Source of the DNA: Yoonia sp. F2084L
Lineage (GTDB): Bacteria > Pseudomonadota > Alphaproteobacteria > Rhodobacterales > Rhodobacteraceae
DNA: 64,000 nucleotides
Reading direction: 5' to 3'
Assembly: GCF_023015625.1 (NCBI RefSeq)
Contig: NZ_JALKAH010000001.1
Location: forward strand, 930,001 to 994,000
Numbering within the stretch: the first letter of the stretch is position 1; each line of letters opens with the position of its first letter. Positions 8,934 through 16,417 of this stretch are shown piece after piece. The notes below the pieces were generated by a model. The model made no database searches. It was not told the DNA's origin and worked only from the letters and a program-made list of their open reading frames with translations. Made by a program: the position numbers and the translations under genes.

Positions 8934-10136
8934 ATGGCGAACGGGCATTTCCCGGTAAGACGCATCATGATGACGAGTGTGGCCTTGGTGGCCCTCACGG
9001 CATGTGAAGGTTTTGATTTTGATATGCGCGATGTGGGGAATGGGTTTGACACCACCTCAGCGGTGCAATCACTGCCTGGACGGCCAAGGCCCGATGATCG
9101 CGGCGTCATTTCCTACCCCAATTATCAGGTTGTTGTCGCGCGCCGCGATGACACGATCCGTGGCATTGCAATCCGGCTTGGCCTCGATGCGAATGAACTT
9201 GCAGCCTACAACGGCATCGAACCTGACGTGATCCTGCGCCGGGATGAGATCATTGCACTACCTACCCGCGTGACTGAGCCGTCACCGGCAACCGGTGCGC
9301 TGATCACCGGCCCGATCCAACCCTTTGACGTATCTGCCGTGGCGACGACAGCACTGGACCGCGCGGATGCCTCAGGCACCGGCGGTGTGACAGCCACGCC
9401 GATTGCACCGGCCGCACCGCAAGCAGCGGCACCGGTTCAACCTGCGGTCAGTGGCGACGAACCGATCCGCCACCAAGTTAAACGCGGCGAGACGACATTC
9501 TCAATCTCGCGCCTCTATAACGTGCCCGTGCCAAACATCGCGGAATGGAATGGTTTGGATGCGGCGTTCACAATCCGCGAAGGGCAGTACCTGCTGATCC
9601 CGCAAGGCGGCGCCGCAGCACCTGCCCCCGCAGCGGTCACAGCACCCGGAAGTGGCTCTGCAACGCCTGTACCGCCAAGTGCCGCCCTGCCCTTACCCGC
9701 AGAAACACCTGCCGCACCGCTTCCCGCCGCGGCTGTGCCTGCATCGCCTGATCTGGGCACCACGACCACGCAACCGGTCAGCAGCAACGCGCGCTTTTTG
9801 ATGCCGATCCAAGGGTCGATCATCCGCGCCTATGCGCCCGGCCAGAATGAAGGCATCGACATCGGTGCCGCTGCGGGCAGTGATGTGCAGGCGGCAGGCT
9901 CTGGCACCGTTGCTGCGGTCACGACCGATACCAGCGGTGGCGCGATTGTTGTGCTCAAGCACAGCGACGGCTTGCTGACGGTGTACACGCAGATGGATGC
10001 GCTGACAGTCGACAAGAACGACAGCGTGTCCCGTGGGCAGGTTATTGGGAAGGTGCGGGCGGCTGATCCCAGCTTCTTGCATTTTGAGGTGCGGCGCGGG
10101 CTACAAAGCCTCGATCCGACCGATTACTTGCCGTAA
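8934..10136 (+). CDS. nlpD: NlpD-like lipoprotein: two LysM domains and a degenerate M23 domain
   Basis: The product is 400 residues. A lipoprotein signal ends in LTAC, so Cys25 would be lipidated. LysM domains lie near residues 62-112 and 178-225, joined by Ala/Pro-rich linkers, and the M23 (LytM) domain covers about 290-400. The zinc ligands look lost: EGIDIGA has no His and the HxH motif reads FLHFEVR. That is typical of NlpD/EnvC-type factors, which activate amidases at the septum rather than cut peptidoglycan. AAGGAG precedes the start. It follows surE-pcm, as nlpD does in many proteobacteria. Confidence 0.88.
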   Translation: MANGHFPVRRIMMTSVALVALTACEGFDFDMRDVGNGFDTTSAVQSLPGRPRPDDRGVISYPNYQVVVARRDDTIRGIAIRLGLDANELAAYNGIEPDVILRRDEIIALPTRVTEPSPATGALITGPIQPFDVSAVATTALDRADASGTGGVTATPIAPAAPQAAAPVQPAVSGDEPIRHQVKRGETTFSISRLYNVPVPNIAEWNGLDAAFTIREGQYLLIPQGGAAAPAPAAVTAPGSGSATPVPPSAALPLPAETPAAPLPAAAVPASPDLGTTTTQPVSSNARFLMPIQGSIIRAYAPGQNEGIDIGAAAGSDVQAAGSGTVAAVTTDTSGGAIVVLKHSDGLLTVYTQMDALTVDKNDSVSRGQVIGKVRAADPSFLHFEVRRGLQSLDPTDYLP

Positions 10137-10147
10137 GTGTTGATAAA

Positions 10148-10173
10148 GTAAGGTGGATCATGATCCACCTTAC
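10148..10173. terminator. Perfect 26-bp palindrome between convergent genes
   Basis: GTAAGGTGGATCA is followed at once by its exact reverse complement. It lies 12 bases after the nlpD stop and contains the stop codon of the convergent DUF815 gene (10170-10172). It has no T run on the + strand. It may act as a two-way terminator or mRNA 3'-end protector. The loopless perfect symmetry would also suit a protein site. Confidence 0.55.
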
Positions 10174-11012
10174 GCCAAGGTCACACCGCGCCTACCAGCC
10201 AGATCTATGAAATACTGCCACGCCACCCGGCCTGACCGGCTGCCGCGCGTGGCCTGCCATTCAATCGCTTCGGCACGCAGTGTCGCATCGTCAATCGCGA
10301 CCCCATAGGCATCGCAATAGCCCCGGATCATTGCAAGGTATTCGTCTTGATCACAAGGATGGAAACCCAACCACAAGCCGAACCGATCTGAAAGCGACAC
10401 CTTTTCCTCGACAGCCTCTGAGGGTGAAATCGCCGAGGAGCGTTCGTTCTCGATCATGTCGCGCGGCATCAGGTGGCGGCGGTTTGACGTTGCATAAAGC
10501 ACTACGTTTTCGGGGCGTCCTTCGATCCCGCCATCCAAAACGGCTTTGAGCGATTTGTAATGCGCATCATCATGGCCGAAGGACAGATCGTCACAAAACA
10601 TAATAAACCGCTCTGACGCGCCGCGCAGCAGGTTCAGACAGCGGCCGATCGTTGGCAGGTCTTCGCGCTGTACCTCAACGATTTTCAGACCCGGGTGATC
10701 TGCGTTCACTGCGCCATGTATAGCTTTGACAAGGCTTGATTTTCCCATGCCGCGCGCACCCCAAAGTAAAGCGTTGTTCGCAGGCAGCCCAGCCGCAAAC
10801 TGCACCGTGTTTGCCATGAGCGTATCGCGCGATCTATCGACACCAACTAACAGATCAACGCTAACACGGTTCACCCGCGCGACAGGCTCCAGACGATCTG
10901 GATCAGCATGCCACACAAAGGCGGACGCGGCGTTGAACTCCGGTGCATCGCCCGGTGCCGGGCTCATCCGTTCAAGTGCTGCCGCGATACGTTGCAAGGA
11001 CTTCTTGCTCAC
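10170..11012 (-). CDS. DUF815 family AAA-type ATPase
   Basis: The product is 280 residues. Walker A is WGARGMGKSSLVKA near residue 85, the Walker B-like segment is FIMFCDDLSF, and a sensor-like region is VLYATSNRRHLMPRD. These identify the DUF815 family, P-loop ATPases of unknown role related to DnaA/AAA proteins. Its start overlaps the tatC stop by four bases, so it is the last gene of the tat operon. Whether that position means a link to protein export is not known. Confidence 0.88.
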   Translation of the reverse strand: MSKKSLQRIAAALERMSPAPGDAPEFNAASAFVWHADPDRLEPVARVNRVSVDLLVGVDRSRDTLMANTVQFAAGLPANNALLWGARGMGKSSLVKAIHGAVNADHPGLKIVEVQREDLPTIGRCLNLLRGASERFIMFCDDLSFGHDDAHYKSLKAVLDGGIEGRPENVVLYATSNRRHLMPRDMIENERSSAISPSEAVEEKVSLSDRFGLWLGFHPCDQDEYLAMIRGYCDAYGVAIDDATLRAEAIEWQATRGSRSGRVAWQYFIDLAGRRGVTLA

Positions 11013-12007
11013 GCTTTGGGGCCCTCACCTGTCGTGGCATCGGCAGCAGCTTCGCCTTCGCTGATGTCATCATCGTCGATATCAAACAGGCTTTCACCTT
11101 CACCGATCACACCTTCGGCGCGGGCAGCGCGATCTTTTTTGCGCTCAACGGCGGCCACCAAATGGATCGAGATTTCATAGAGGCCGTAAACGACAACAAA
11201 GAGGATCAGCTGCGTTGTCACATCTGGCGGTGTGACAAGAGCTGCCACAACTAAAATGCCAACAACCGCGTATTTCCGTGTGCCGCGCAGACCACGCGAA
11301 CTGGCCAGACCGGCAGAGCCCATCAAGGTCAGCAGCACAGGCAATTGGAAACACACACCGAAGGCCACGATCATTTTCAAAGTGATATCCAGCGTTTCAT
11401 TCACCTTGCCGTTAAAGACGATGTCCACACCGCTGTCCGATACTGCAGATGCGGTGGCAGGCAGGCCAAGTCCGCCGGTCGCACCCGGCAACAACTCGGT
11501 CCCCGGTGGCGCTGTCACTGCGCCCGCCATAATGGCTGATACGAATGACGGAAGATCGGCGAATCCAAGGAAGAACGCCATTGCGAGCGGGACGACAATG
11601 TAATGCGCGAAGGCCGCACCAATCAAAAACAGCACGGGCGAGGCAATGATGAACGGCAAAAACGCGTTCTTTTCATTGCGGTACAGGCCGGGTGCGACAA
11701 AGCGCCAAAGCTGATAGGCAATCACTGGGAATGAGATCGTCAGACCACCCACGACCGAAATGCGGATCAACGTGAAGAAATACTCTTGCGGTGCGGTGTA
11801 TTGCATGACCGGGTTCGGGTTGCCCAGATCACGCATGGTTTTTTCAATCGGGCCAAGCAGGAAATCAAGCAGCATGCCTCCGAACGCGAAACAGATGATC
11901 ATGCCGACCAAAAACGCCATGACCGAATAGATCAGGCGCGAGCGTAGCTCTGTCAGATGCTCCAGCAGCGGGGCAGCGCTGTCTTCGATGTCGTCTTGGG
12001 CACTCAT
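11009..12007 (-). CDS. tatC: Sec-independent protein translocase TatC
   Basis: TatC is the receptor subunit that recognises twin-arginine signals. The start reads [20 protein letters not shown], the conserved cytoplasmic N terminus with the HLxELR motif, followed by six membrane segments. At 332 residues it is about 75 longer than E. coli TatC. The extra length includes a low-complexity insert around residues 150-205 ([20 protein letters not shown]) in a periplasmic loop, and a charged C-terminal tail. It overlaps tatB by four bases. Confidence 0.95.
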   Translation of the reverse strand: MSAQDDIEDSAAPLLEHLTELRSRLIYSVMAFLVGMIICFAFGGMLLDFLLGPIEKTMRDLGNPNPVMQYTAPQEYFFTLIRISVVGGLTISFPVIAYQLWRFVAPGLYRNEKNAFLPFIIASPVLFLIGAAFAHYIVVPLAMAFFLGFADLPSFVSAIMAGAVTAPPGTELLPGATGGLGLPATASAVSDSGVDIVFNGKVNETLDITLKMIVAFGVCFQLPVLLTLMGSAGLASSRGLRGTRKYAVVGILVVAALVTPPDVTTQLILFVVVYGLYEISIHLVAAVERKKDRAARAEGVIGEGESLFDIDDDDISEGEAAADATTGEGPKA

Positions 12008-12429
12008 GATTTCGCCTCAGGTGCCGGTTTTTCATGGGCGGATTCGGTCTGTAACGTCTCTTCAGCCTCGCGCGCTTGGCGCGCAAGCGCTGCGTCCCCC
12101 ATCGCCTTGCTCATCTTTTCTTTCGCCGCTTGGCGTTCAGCCGATAGCTCTGCGGTAGCAGGCCCTTTGGTCATACCTGTCGCTTCTTTGATCTTATCGG
12201 TCCCGAACTTTGTGGGGTTCGCAGCGGCTTTCAGCGTCTTCGACACTTCCTTCACGCCTGCCTGATCAGCGGCTTGGTTCATCGCGTTTGAGAACTCTCG
12301 CGCCATCATTCGGGCCTTGCCGGTGAATTGCCCTATCGTACGGAACAGGCCCGGTAAATCCTTTGGGCCGATCACAATCAGCGCCACGACGCCGACGACC
12401 AGCATTTCGCTCCAACCAAGGCCAAACAT
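12004..12429 (-). CDS. tatB: Sec-independent protein translocase TatB
   Basis: The product is 141 residues. An N-terminal membrane helix ([20 protein letters not shown]) is followed by the conserved [14 protein letters not shown] hinge and a long charged amphipathic tail, as in TatB, which works with TatC in signal-peptide recognition. The longer tail and the Glu at residue 8 separate it from TatA. It sits between tatA and tatC and its stop overlaps the tatC start. Confidence 0.95.
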   Translation of the reverse strand: MFGLGWSEMLVVGVVALIVIGPKDLPGLFRTIGQFTGKARMMAREFSNAMNQAADQAGVKEVSKTLKAAANPTKFGTDKIKEATGMTKGPATAELSAERQAAKEKMSKAMGDAALARQAREAEETLQTESAHEKPAPEAKS

Positions 12430-12460
12430 CAGGCGCGGTCCTTTTCGTCAGGCAAAGCGA

Positions 12461-12673
12461 TCAGACTTTGTCTTTTTCTTCTGCGGGGGTCACGTCTTTG
12501 GCGTCTGCCATGCTGTCTTCGATTTCCTGCTTGCCGTCATCGACGCCCTTTTTGAAGGCCGTGATCCCTTTGCCGACTTCGCCCATCAGGCTGGAAATTT
12601 TGCCGCGTCCGAACAAGACCAGAACCACGACAGCGATCAGTAGAAGGCCGGGAAGGCCGATATTGTTGAGCAT
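12461..12673 (-). CDS. tatA: Sec-independent protein translocase TatA
   Basis: The product is 70 residues from the ATG at 12673. A single N-terminal helix ([13 protein letters not shown]) is followed by the [21 protein letters not shown] amphipathic segment and an acidic tail. TatA forms the translocation pore assembly. An in-frame extension to 12772 adds a basic stretch with no TatA similarity and was rejected. A ribosome site GGAGAAAG lies just upstream. It is the first gene of tatABC-DUF815. Confidence 0.94.
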   Translation of the reverse strand: MLNNIGLPGLLLIAVVVLVLFGRGKISSLMGEVGKGITAFKKGVDDGKQEIEDSMADAKDVTPAEEKDKV

Positions 12674-12835
12674 GTCTTTCTCCTTTTGCCGCGGGCAGGC
12701 CCGGCATCGTTTCATCTCTCTGCTGTGACAAATAGGGCCGGAGCCCGGCCAAGGGAAGCGCGAACTGCGCAATTTGCGCCGCTACTGCCCCTTTTTCACA
12801 AGGGTTTTTGGTATTTTGTGACAAAAACTTGTCAG

Positions 12836-12853
12836 TTGCCAGAAAATTGGCAA
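12836..12853. promoter_or_regulatory. Inverted repeat in front of the WYL regulator
   Basis: TTGCCA and TGGCAA are separated by GAAAAT, 27 bases before the regulator's start codon and inside the divergent gap to tatA. It may be the regulator's own operator. This is inference from symmetry and position. Confidence 0.4.
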
Positions 12854-12880
12854 AACTGCCGCGAATCAAAAGGAAACCCG

Positions 12881-13540
12881 ATGCGCCGTGCTGACCGTCT
12901 GATGCGACTTATTCAGATCCTGCGCGACGGGACCTTGCACCGCGCCGGTGATCTTGCGAAAGCGACGGATGTATCCCTGCGCACAATCTATCGCGATATG
13001 GAAACGCTGGCCGCCTCGGGTGTGCCAATTGAAGGCGAGCGCGGGATCGGTTACCGCGTCATTGCCGCGGTCACCCTACCCCCTCTCAACCTGACAATGA
13101 CCGAGATGGAAGCGCTGCATCTAGGGCTGAATGCCGTCAGTCATAGTGACGATGCAGAGCTATCTGCGGCGGCGCGTGCCTTATCGGCGAAGCTTGATGC
13201 GGTGATGCCCGAAGACCGCAGTCGCGCCCCAAGCGGGTCGGGTTTTGCGATATACCCCTTTGCGGATGCGGCACGCGGGTTTCAACACTTGCCGATCCTG
13301 CGGCAAGCCGTGCGGACCCGCCAAAAGCTTGAACTGACCCTGCACGATGAGGCACGCACCGTCCGTCCGCTCCAACTTGATTATTGGGGGCGGCTTTGGA
13401 CCTGTGTTGTCTGGTGCGAGACCCGCAATCAGTTTGACGAAATCCGGGTGGACCAGATTACCAGACAGCGGATCCTGCCCAGCCTGTTTGTGGATGAACG
13501 AGGCAAAGCGTTGAGCGATTACAACTGCCTGCGGGCCTAG
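12881..13540 (+). CDS. YafY-type transcriptional regulator (HTH + WYL domain)
   Basis: The product is 219 residues. The N-terminal winged helix (LHRAGDLAKATDVSLRTIYR) is of the HTH_11 or DeoR-like kind, and a WYL-type sensor domain follows with PLQLDYWGRLWTCVVWCE near residue 165. WYL domains bind nucleic acid or nucleotides in several regulators. The ATG at 12881 follows AAAAGGAAA. It ends in the tetranucleotide CTAG, which also supplies the stop of the convergent oxygenase gene. Confidence 0.88.
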   Translation: MRRADRLMRLIQILRDGTLHRAGDLAKATDVSLRTIYRDMETLAASGVPIEGERGIGYRVIAAVTLPPLNLTMTEMEALHLGLNAVSHSDDAELSAAARALSAKLDAVMPEDRSRAPSGSGFAIYPFADAARGFQHLPILRQAVRTRQKLELTLHDEARTVRPLQLDYWGRLWTCVVWCETRNQFDEIRVDQITRQRILPSLFVDERGKALSDYNCLRA

Positions 13541-14277
13541 AGCCACGCTGCAACATCAGTCTGCGGACGAAAATAAGCGATCATCCGCATCGCCCCCTCC
13601 GCATCGGCGGCCCAAGGGGCCACCCCATGCAACAGATGCCTGTCGAGCAAGACCGCCTGTCCCGGTTTTGCGCTGATCTCGACCCGTTGGCAGGTATCGA
13701 ACACCGCGCGGCGCGTGGTCTGGTACACTTTCGTCACATCCAGATCGCCCCATGCCTTCGGTGGCAGGTCCTTGAAGGCTGCGCGAAACGCCGCGCGCAT
13801 CATCAAGTGGCTGCCGGGCCAAACAACCAGAGGGCTCGCCGCAACATCATCAAGCGGCAAGCCAAGAATAAACGCGTGCGGTTCACGCAGATGCCGCCGT
13901 CTCTCCTGTCCTTCTGGCAAAAGCCCATCAACATGGGCTGCATCGCGGTTGCGGCGAAACAGATGCGCGGCCTCGCCTTCATGCGCGTCCCGCTGAGGAT
14001 ATCCGGGGAAAACAACCGAAAGCTGGGCAGCATGCCAGATGGCGGGCGCATCGACATATCGCAGCCAGCGACCTGTCAAAGGCACACCATTGATGCTTCC
14101 GTCTGGTGCGTTAGGCAAAGCATCAACGCCTACAAACCACGTCGATCCATGACGCCGCTCGCCGCCTTGCTCTAACACCGCGCACCCAGTAGTCGCTGCT
14201 GTGGCAGCCCAATCTGCGACTTCCGGCTCATCGGGAAAGACGGCATATCCCTGCTCTGAAAGTTGTTGTTCCATCAT
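13537..14277 (-). CDS. Phytanoyl-CoA dioxygenase-like 2OG-Fe(II) oxygenase
   Basis: The product is about 246 residues. DAAHVDGLLPEG offers the HxD pair and RHLLHGVAPWA the distal His followed by a possible 2-oxoglutarate-binding Arg further on (MRMIAYFRP), the layout of PhyH-like non-haem iron dioxygenases. LVVWPGSHLMM is the common 'PGSH' turn of that family. Substrate is unknown. It ends tail-to-tail with the WYL regulator and lies upstream of nothing co-directional except dusA on the far side, 33 bases before it in the reading direction. Confidence 0.75.
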   Translation of the reverse strand: MMEQQLSEQGYAVFPDEPEVADWAATAATTGCAVLEQGGERRHGSTWFVGVDALPNAPDGSINGVPLTGRWLRYVDAPAIWHAAQLSVVFPGYPQRDAHEGEAAHLFRRNRDAAHVDGLLPEGQERRRHLREPHAFILGLPLDDVAASPLVVWPGSHLMMRAAFRAAFKDLPPKAWGDLDVTKVYQTTRRAVFDTCQRVEISAKPGQAVLLDRHLLHGVAPWAADAEGAMRMIAYFRPQTDVAAWL

Positions 14278-14309
14278 ATCAACAGCCGCAGGTGCCGTAC
14301 CCTCGTCCC

Positions 14310-15305
14310 TCAGGCCGCCAAACGCGTGACATGATCAAGAGCCGCCAACACAACCGCAGGCCCCGCGCCATCAGCATGGGCATTTTCCGACAAATGCCGC
14401 CGCCAGCCACGTGCGCCCGGACGCCCCTGAAATAGCCCAAGCATATGGCGGGTGACTTGCCCCAAACGCCCGCCTTGGGCCAAATGATCAGCGATGTAAG
14501 GCAGCATCAAATGTACAACCTCTTCGGCGGTCCGCCCGGTCGGGTCGCCAAAGATGCGAGCATCCGCGTCCAACAAAATATCAGCCGGAGTATGATAAGC
14601 GGCGCGGCCTATCATCACACCATCCAGACCACGTTCAAGAAACGCCTCAGCGGCATCCAACGTAGCAATACCACCGTTCACCGCCAGATGAAGATGAGGG
14701 AACAACCCCTTCATTTGCATCACTAAATCATAGTCTAAAGGCGGGATATCACGGTTCTCCTTCGGGCTTAGCCCTTGCAGCCAGGCCTTGCGGGCATGGA
14801 TCGAAAACCGGTCCACACCCGCCGCTGACACTTGGGCCAGAAAATCAGGCAAAACCACATGCGGGTCCTGATCATCGACGCCAATCCGGCATTTGACAGT
14901 TACTGGTACACGTACCGCGTCCATCATCGCCGCCACGCAGTTCGCCACCAATGCGGGACTTTCCATCAGGATCGCGCCAAAACTGCCCGATTGCACTCTA
15001 TCGGACGGACAGCCGCAGTTAAGGTTAATCTCAGCGTAGCCATACCCTTCGGCAATCCGCGCAGCCTCAGCCAGTTGGGCCGGATCAGACCCACCCAATT
15101 GCAGCGCGACCGGCTGCTCTGCAACGTTAAACCCCAACAAGCGGTCACGATCACCATGAACAATGGCAGGAGCCGTCACCATTTCGGTGTAAAGCAAGGT
15201 ATGGCGCGACATCAGACGGTGCAGATATCGGCAATGCCGGTCCGTCCAATCCATCATCGGGGCCACGGATAATCGCGCTGACGCAGTGACTGCGTTGTTG
15301 GGCAT
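14310..15305 (-). CDS. dusA: tRNA-dihydrouridine synthase A
   Basis: The product is 331 residues. It has the FMN TIM-barrel start SVAPMMDWTDRHCRYLHRLM and the catalytic region INLNCGCPSDRVQSGSFGA with the conserved Cys. DusA reduces uridine in the D-loop of tRNAs. I chose the ATG at 15305 because CAGGAG lies about nine bases upstream; in-frame ATGs at 15347 and 15365 lack this. It is probably co-transcribed with the oxygenase downstream. Confidence 0.93.
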   Translation of the reverse strand: MPNNAVTASARLSVAPMMDWTDRHCRYLHRLMSRHTLLYTEMVTAPAIVHGDRDRLLGFNVAEQPVALQLGGSDPAQLAEAARIAEGYGYAEINLNCGCPSDRVQSGSFGAILMESPALVANCVAAMMDAVRVPVTVKCRIGVDDQDPHVVLPDFLAQVSAAGVDRFSIHARKAWLQGLSPKENRDIPPLDYDLVMQMKGLFPHLHLAVNGGIATLDAAEAFLERGLDGVMIGRAAYHTPADILLDADARIFGDPTGRTAEEVVHLMLPYIADHLAQGGRLGQVTRHMLGLFQGRPGARGWRRHLSENAHADGAGPAVVLAALDHVTRLAA

Positions 15306-15496
15306 AATCTGGTCTCCTGTGGCGCGCGCTTTGGATTTCGTCACCATTTCGCACACATACTGCACAGCAAATAGGGCAGTCCAGCCCCCGAGAGCGAAGA
15401 CCTGATCGCAGGACCGCGCCTCCTTGCTCGAAGAGCCGCAGACCTGCTCGTTTTATGCAATAAGCTTGCGATCAGTCATAACCATTCAAGGTGTGT

Positions 15497-16417
15497 TCAC
15501 AGCACAAGCTTGGGGATGTTCTGTTTGGGAATACGCGCACCAAAATGGCGGATCACTTCGCCAGAGACTTCGTGACCCAAATCGACAGCATCGCGCGAGC
15601 CCTTCCCTTGCAACCGCGCGACAAGATAGCCTGCGTTGAACGCGTCCCCTGCCCCGGACGTGTCGCGGATACCGGTGATCGCTGGTGCTGGTACGGCAAA
15701 CGACTGTCCCATGGTCGGAGCTTCACCATTCTTGACGATGATCTCTGCTACGCCAGCCCCATCGAGGCGTTTGATCGTCTTTTCCGGCGTCTCGTCGCCC
15801 CAAATCAGCTGTTCGTCATCAAAACTTGGCAAGGCGATATCGGTCACAGCCAGGAAATCCGATACCGTTGTGCGGATTTCCTGCGTCGAAGTCCAAAGCT
15901 TGGGTCGAACGTTTGGATCAAACGAAACCCGCACGCCCTCTGCCCGCGCCTGTTTGAGTACGCGCAGCAAACGCACCCGGCTTTCAGGGGCGAGGATTGC
16001 CAGCGTGATACCGGACACATGGATCAATCCTGCCCCCTCCACAGCATTGGCAAGCCAGTCAGGATCGTCGGCCAAACATGTGGCAGCTGATGCGCTACGC
16101 CAGTAGTGAAAACTGCGTTCGACGCCATCCAATGCGATCAGGTAAAGGCCCATGGTTCGGTCAGAAATGCGTCTGACGGCGGTAAGATCCAAACCATCTT
16201 GTTTAAGTTCCGCTACAAACGCATCAGAAAGCGTATCGGTCCCAACGCAGGTGACAAACCCGACAACTGCATTGCCCCCCAGAAGCTGAGCCATGTGCCA
16301 TGCAGTGTTGTATGTGTCGCCGGCAAAATTCCGGCGGTATTGGTTGTCACCGACTACTGCCATTTCAATCATCGCTTCGCCAATGGCGACGACCTTGTTT
16401 GATTTGAAACTTATCAT
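15497..16417 (-). CDS. kdgK: 2-keto-3-deoxygluconate kinase (PfkB family)
   Basis: The product is 306 residues. The N terminus AIGEAMIEMAV, the segment RRNFAGDTYNTAWHMAQLL and the ATP site DTSGAGDAFNAGYLVARL (catalytic Asp in GAGD) fit KdgK, which phosphorylates 2-keto-3-deoxygluconate. FHYWRSASAA is also typical of KdgK. It is the last gene of the second operon of the LacI regulon and its start overlaps the flavoprotein stop by four bases. No aldolase (eda) is present in the window, so KDPG cleavage must be encoded elsewhere. Confidence 0.85.
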   Translation of the reverse strand: MISFKSNKVVAIGEAMIEMAVVGDNQYRRNFAGDTYNTAWHMAQLLGGNAVVGFVTCVGTDTLSDAFVAELKQDGLDLTAVRRISDRTMGLYLIALDGVERSFHYWRSASAATCLADDPDWLANAVEGAGLIHVSGITLAILAPESRVRLLRVLKQARAEGVRVSFDPNVRPKLWTSTQEIRTTVSDFLAVTDIALPSFDDEQLIWGDETPEKTIKRLDGAGVAEIIVKNGEAPTMGQSFAVPAPAITGIRDTSGAGDAFNAGYLVARLQGKGSRDAVDLGHEVSGEVIRHFGARIPKQNIPKLVL

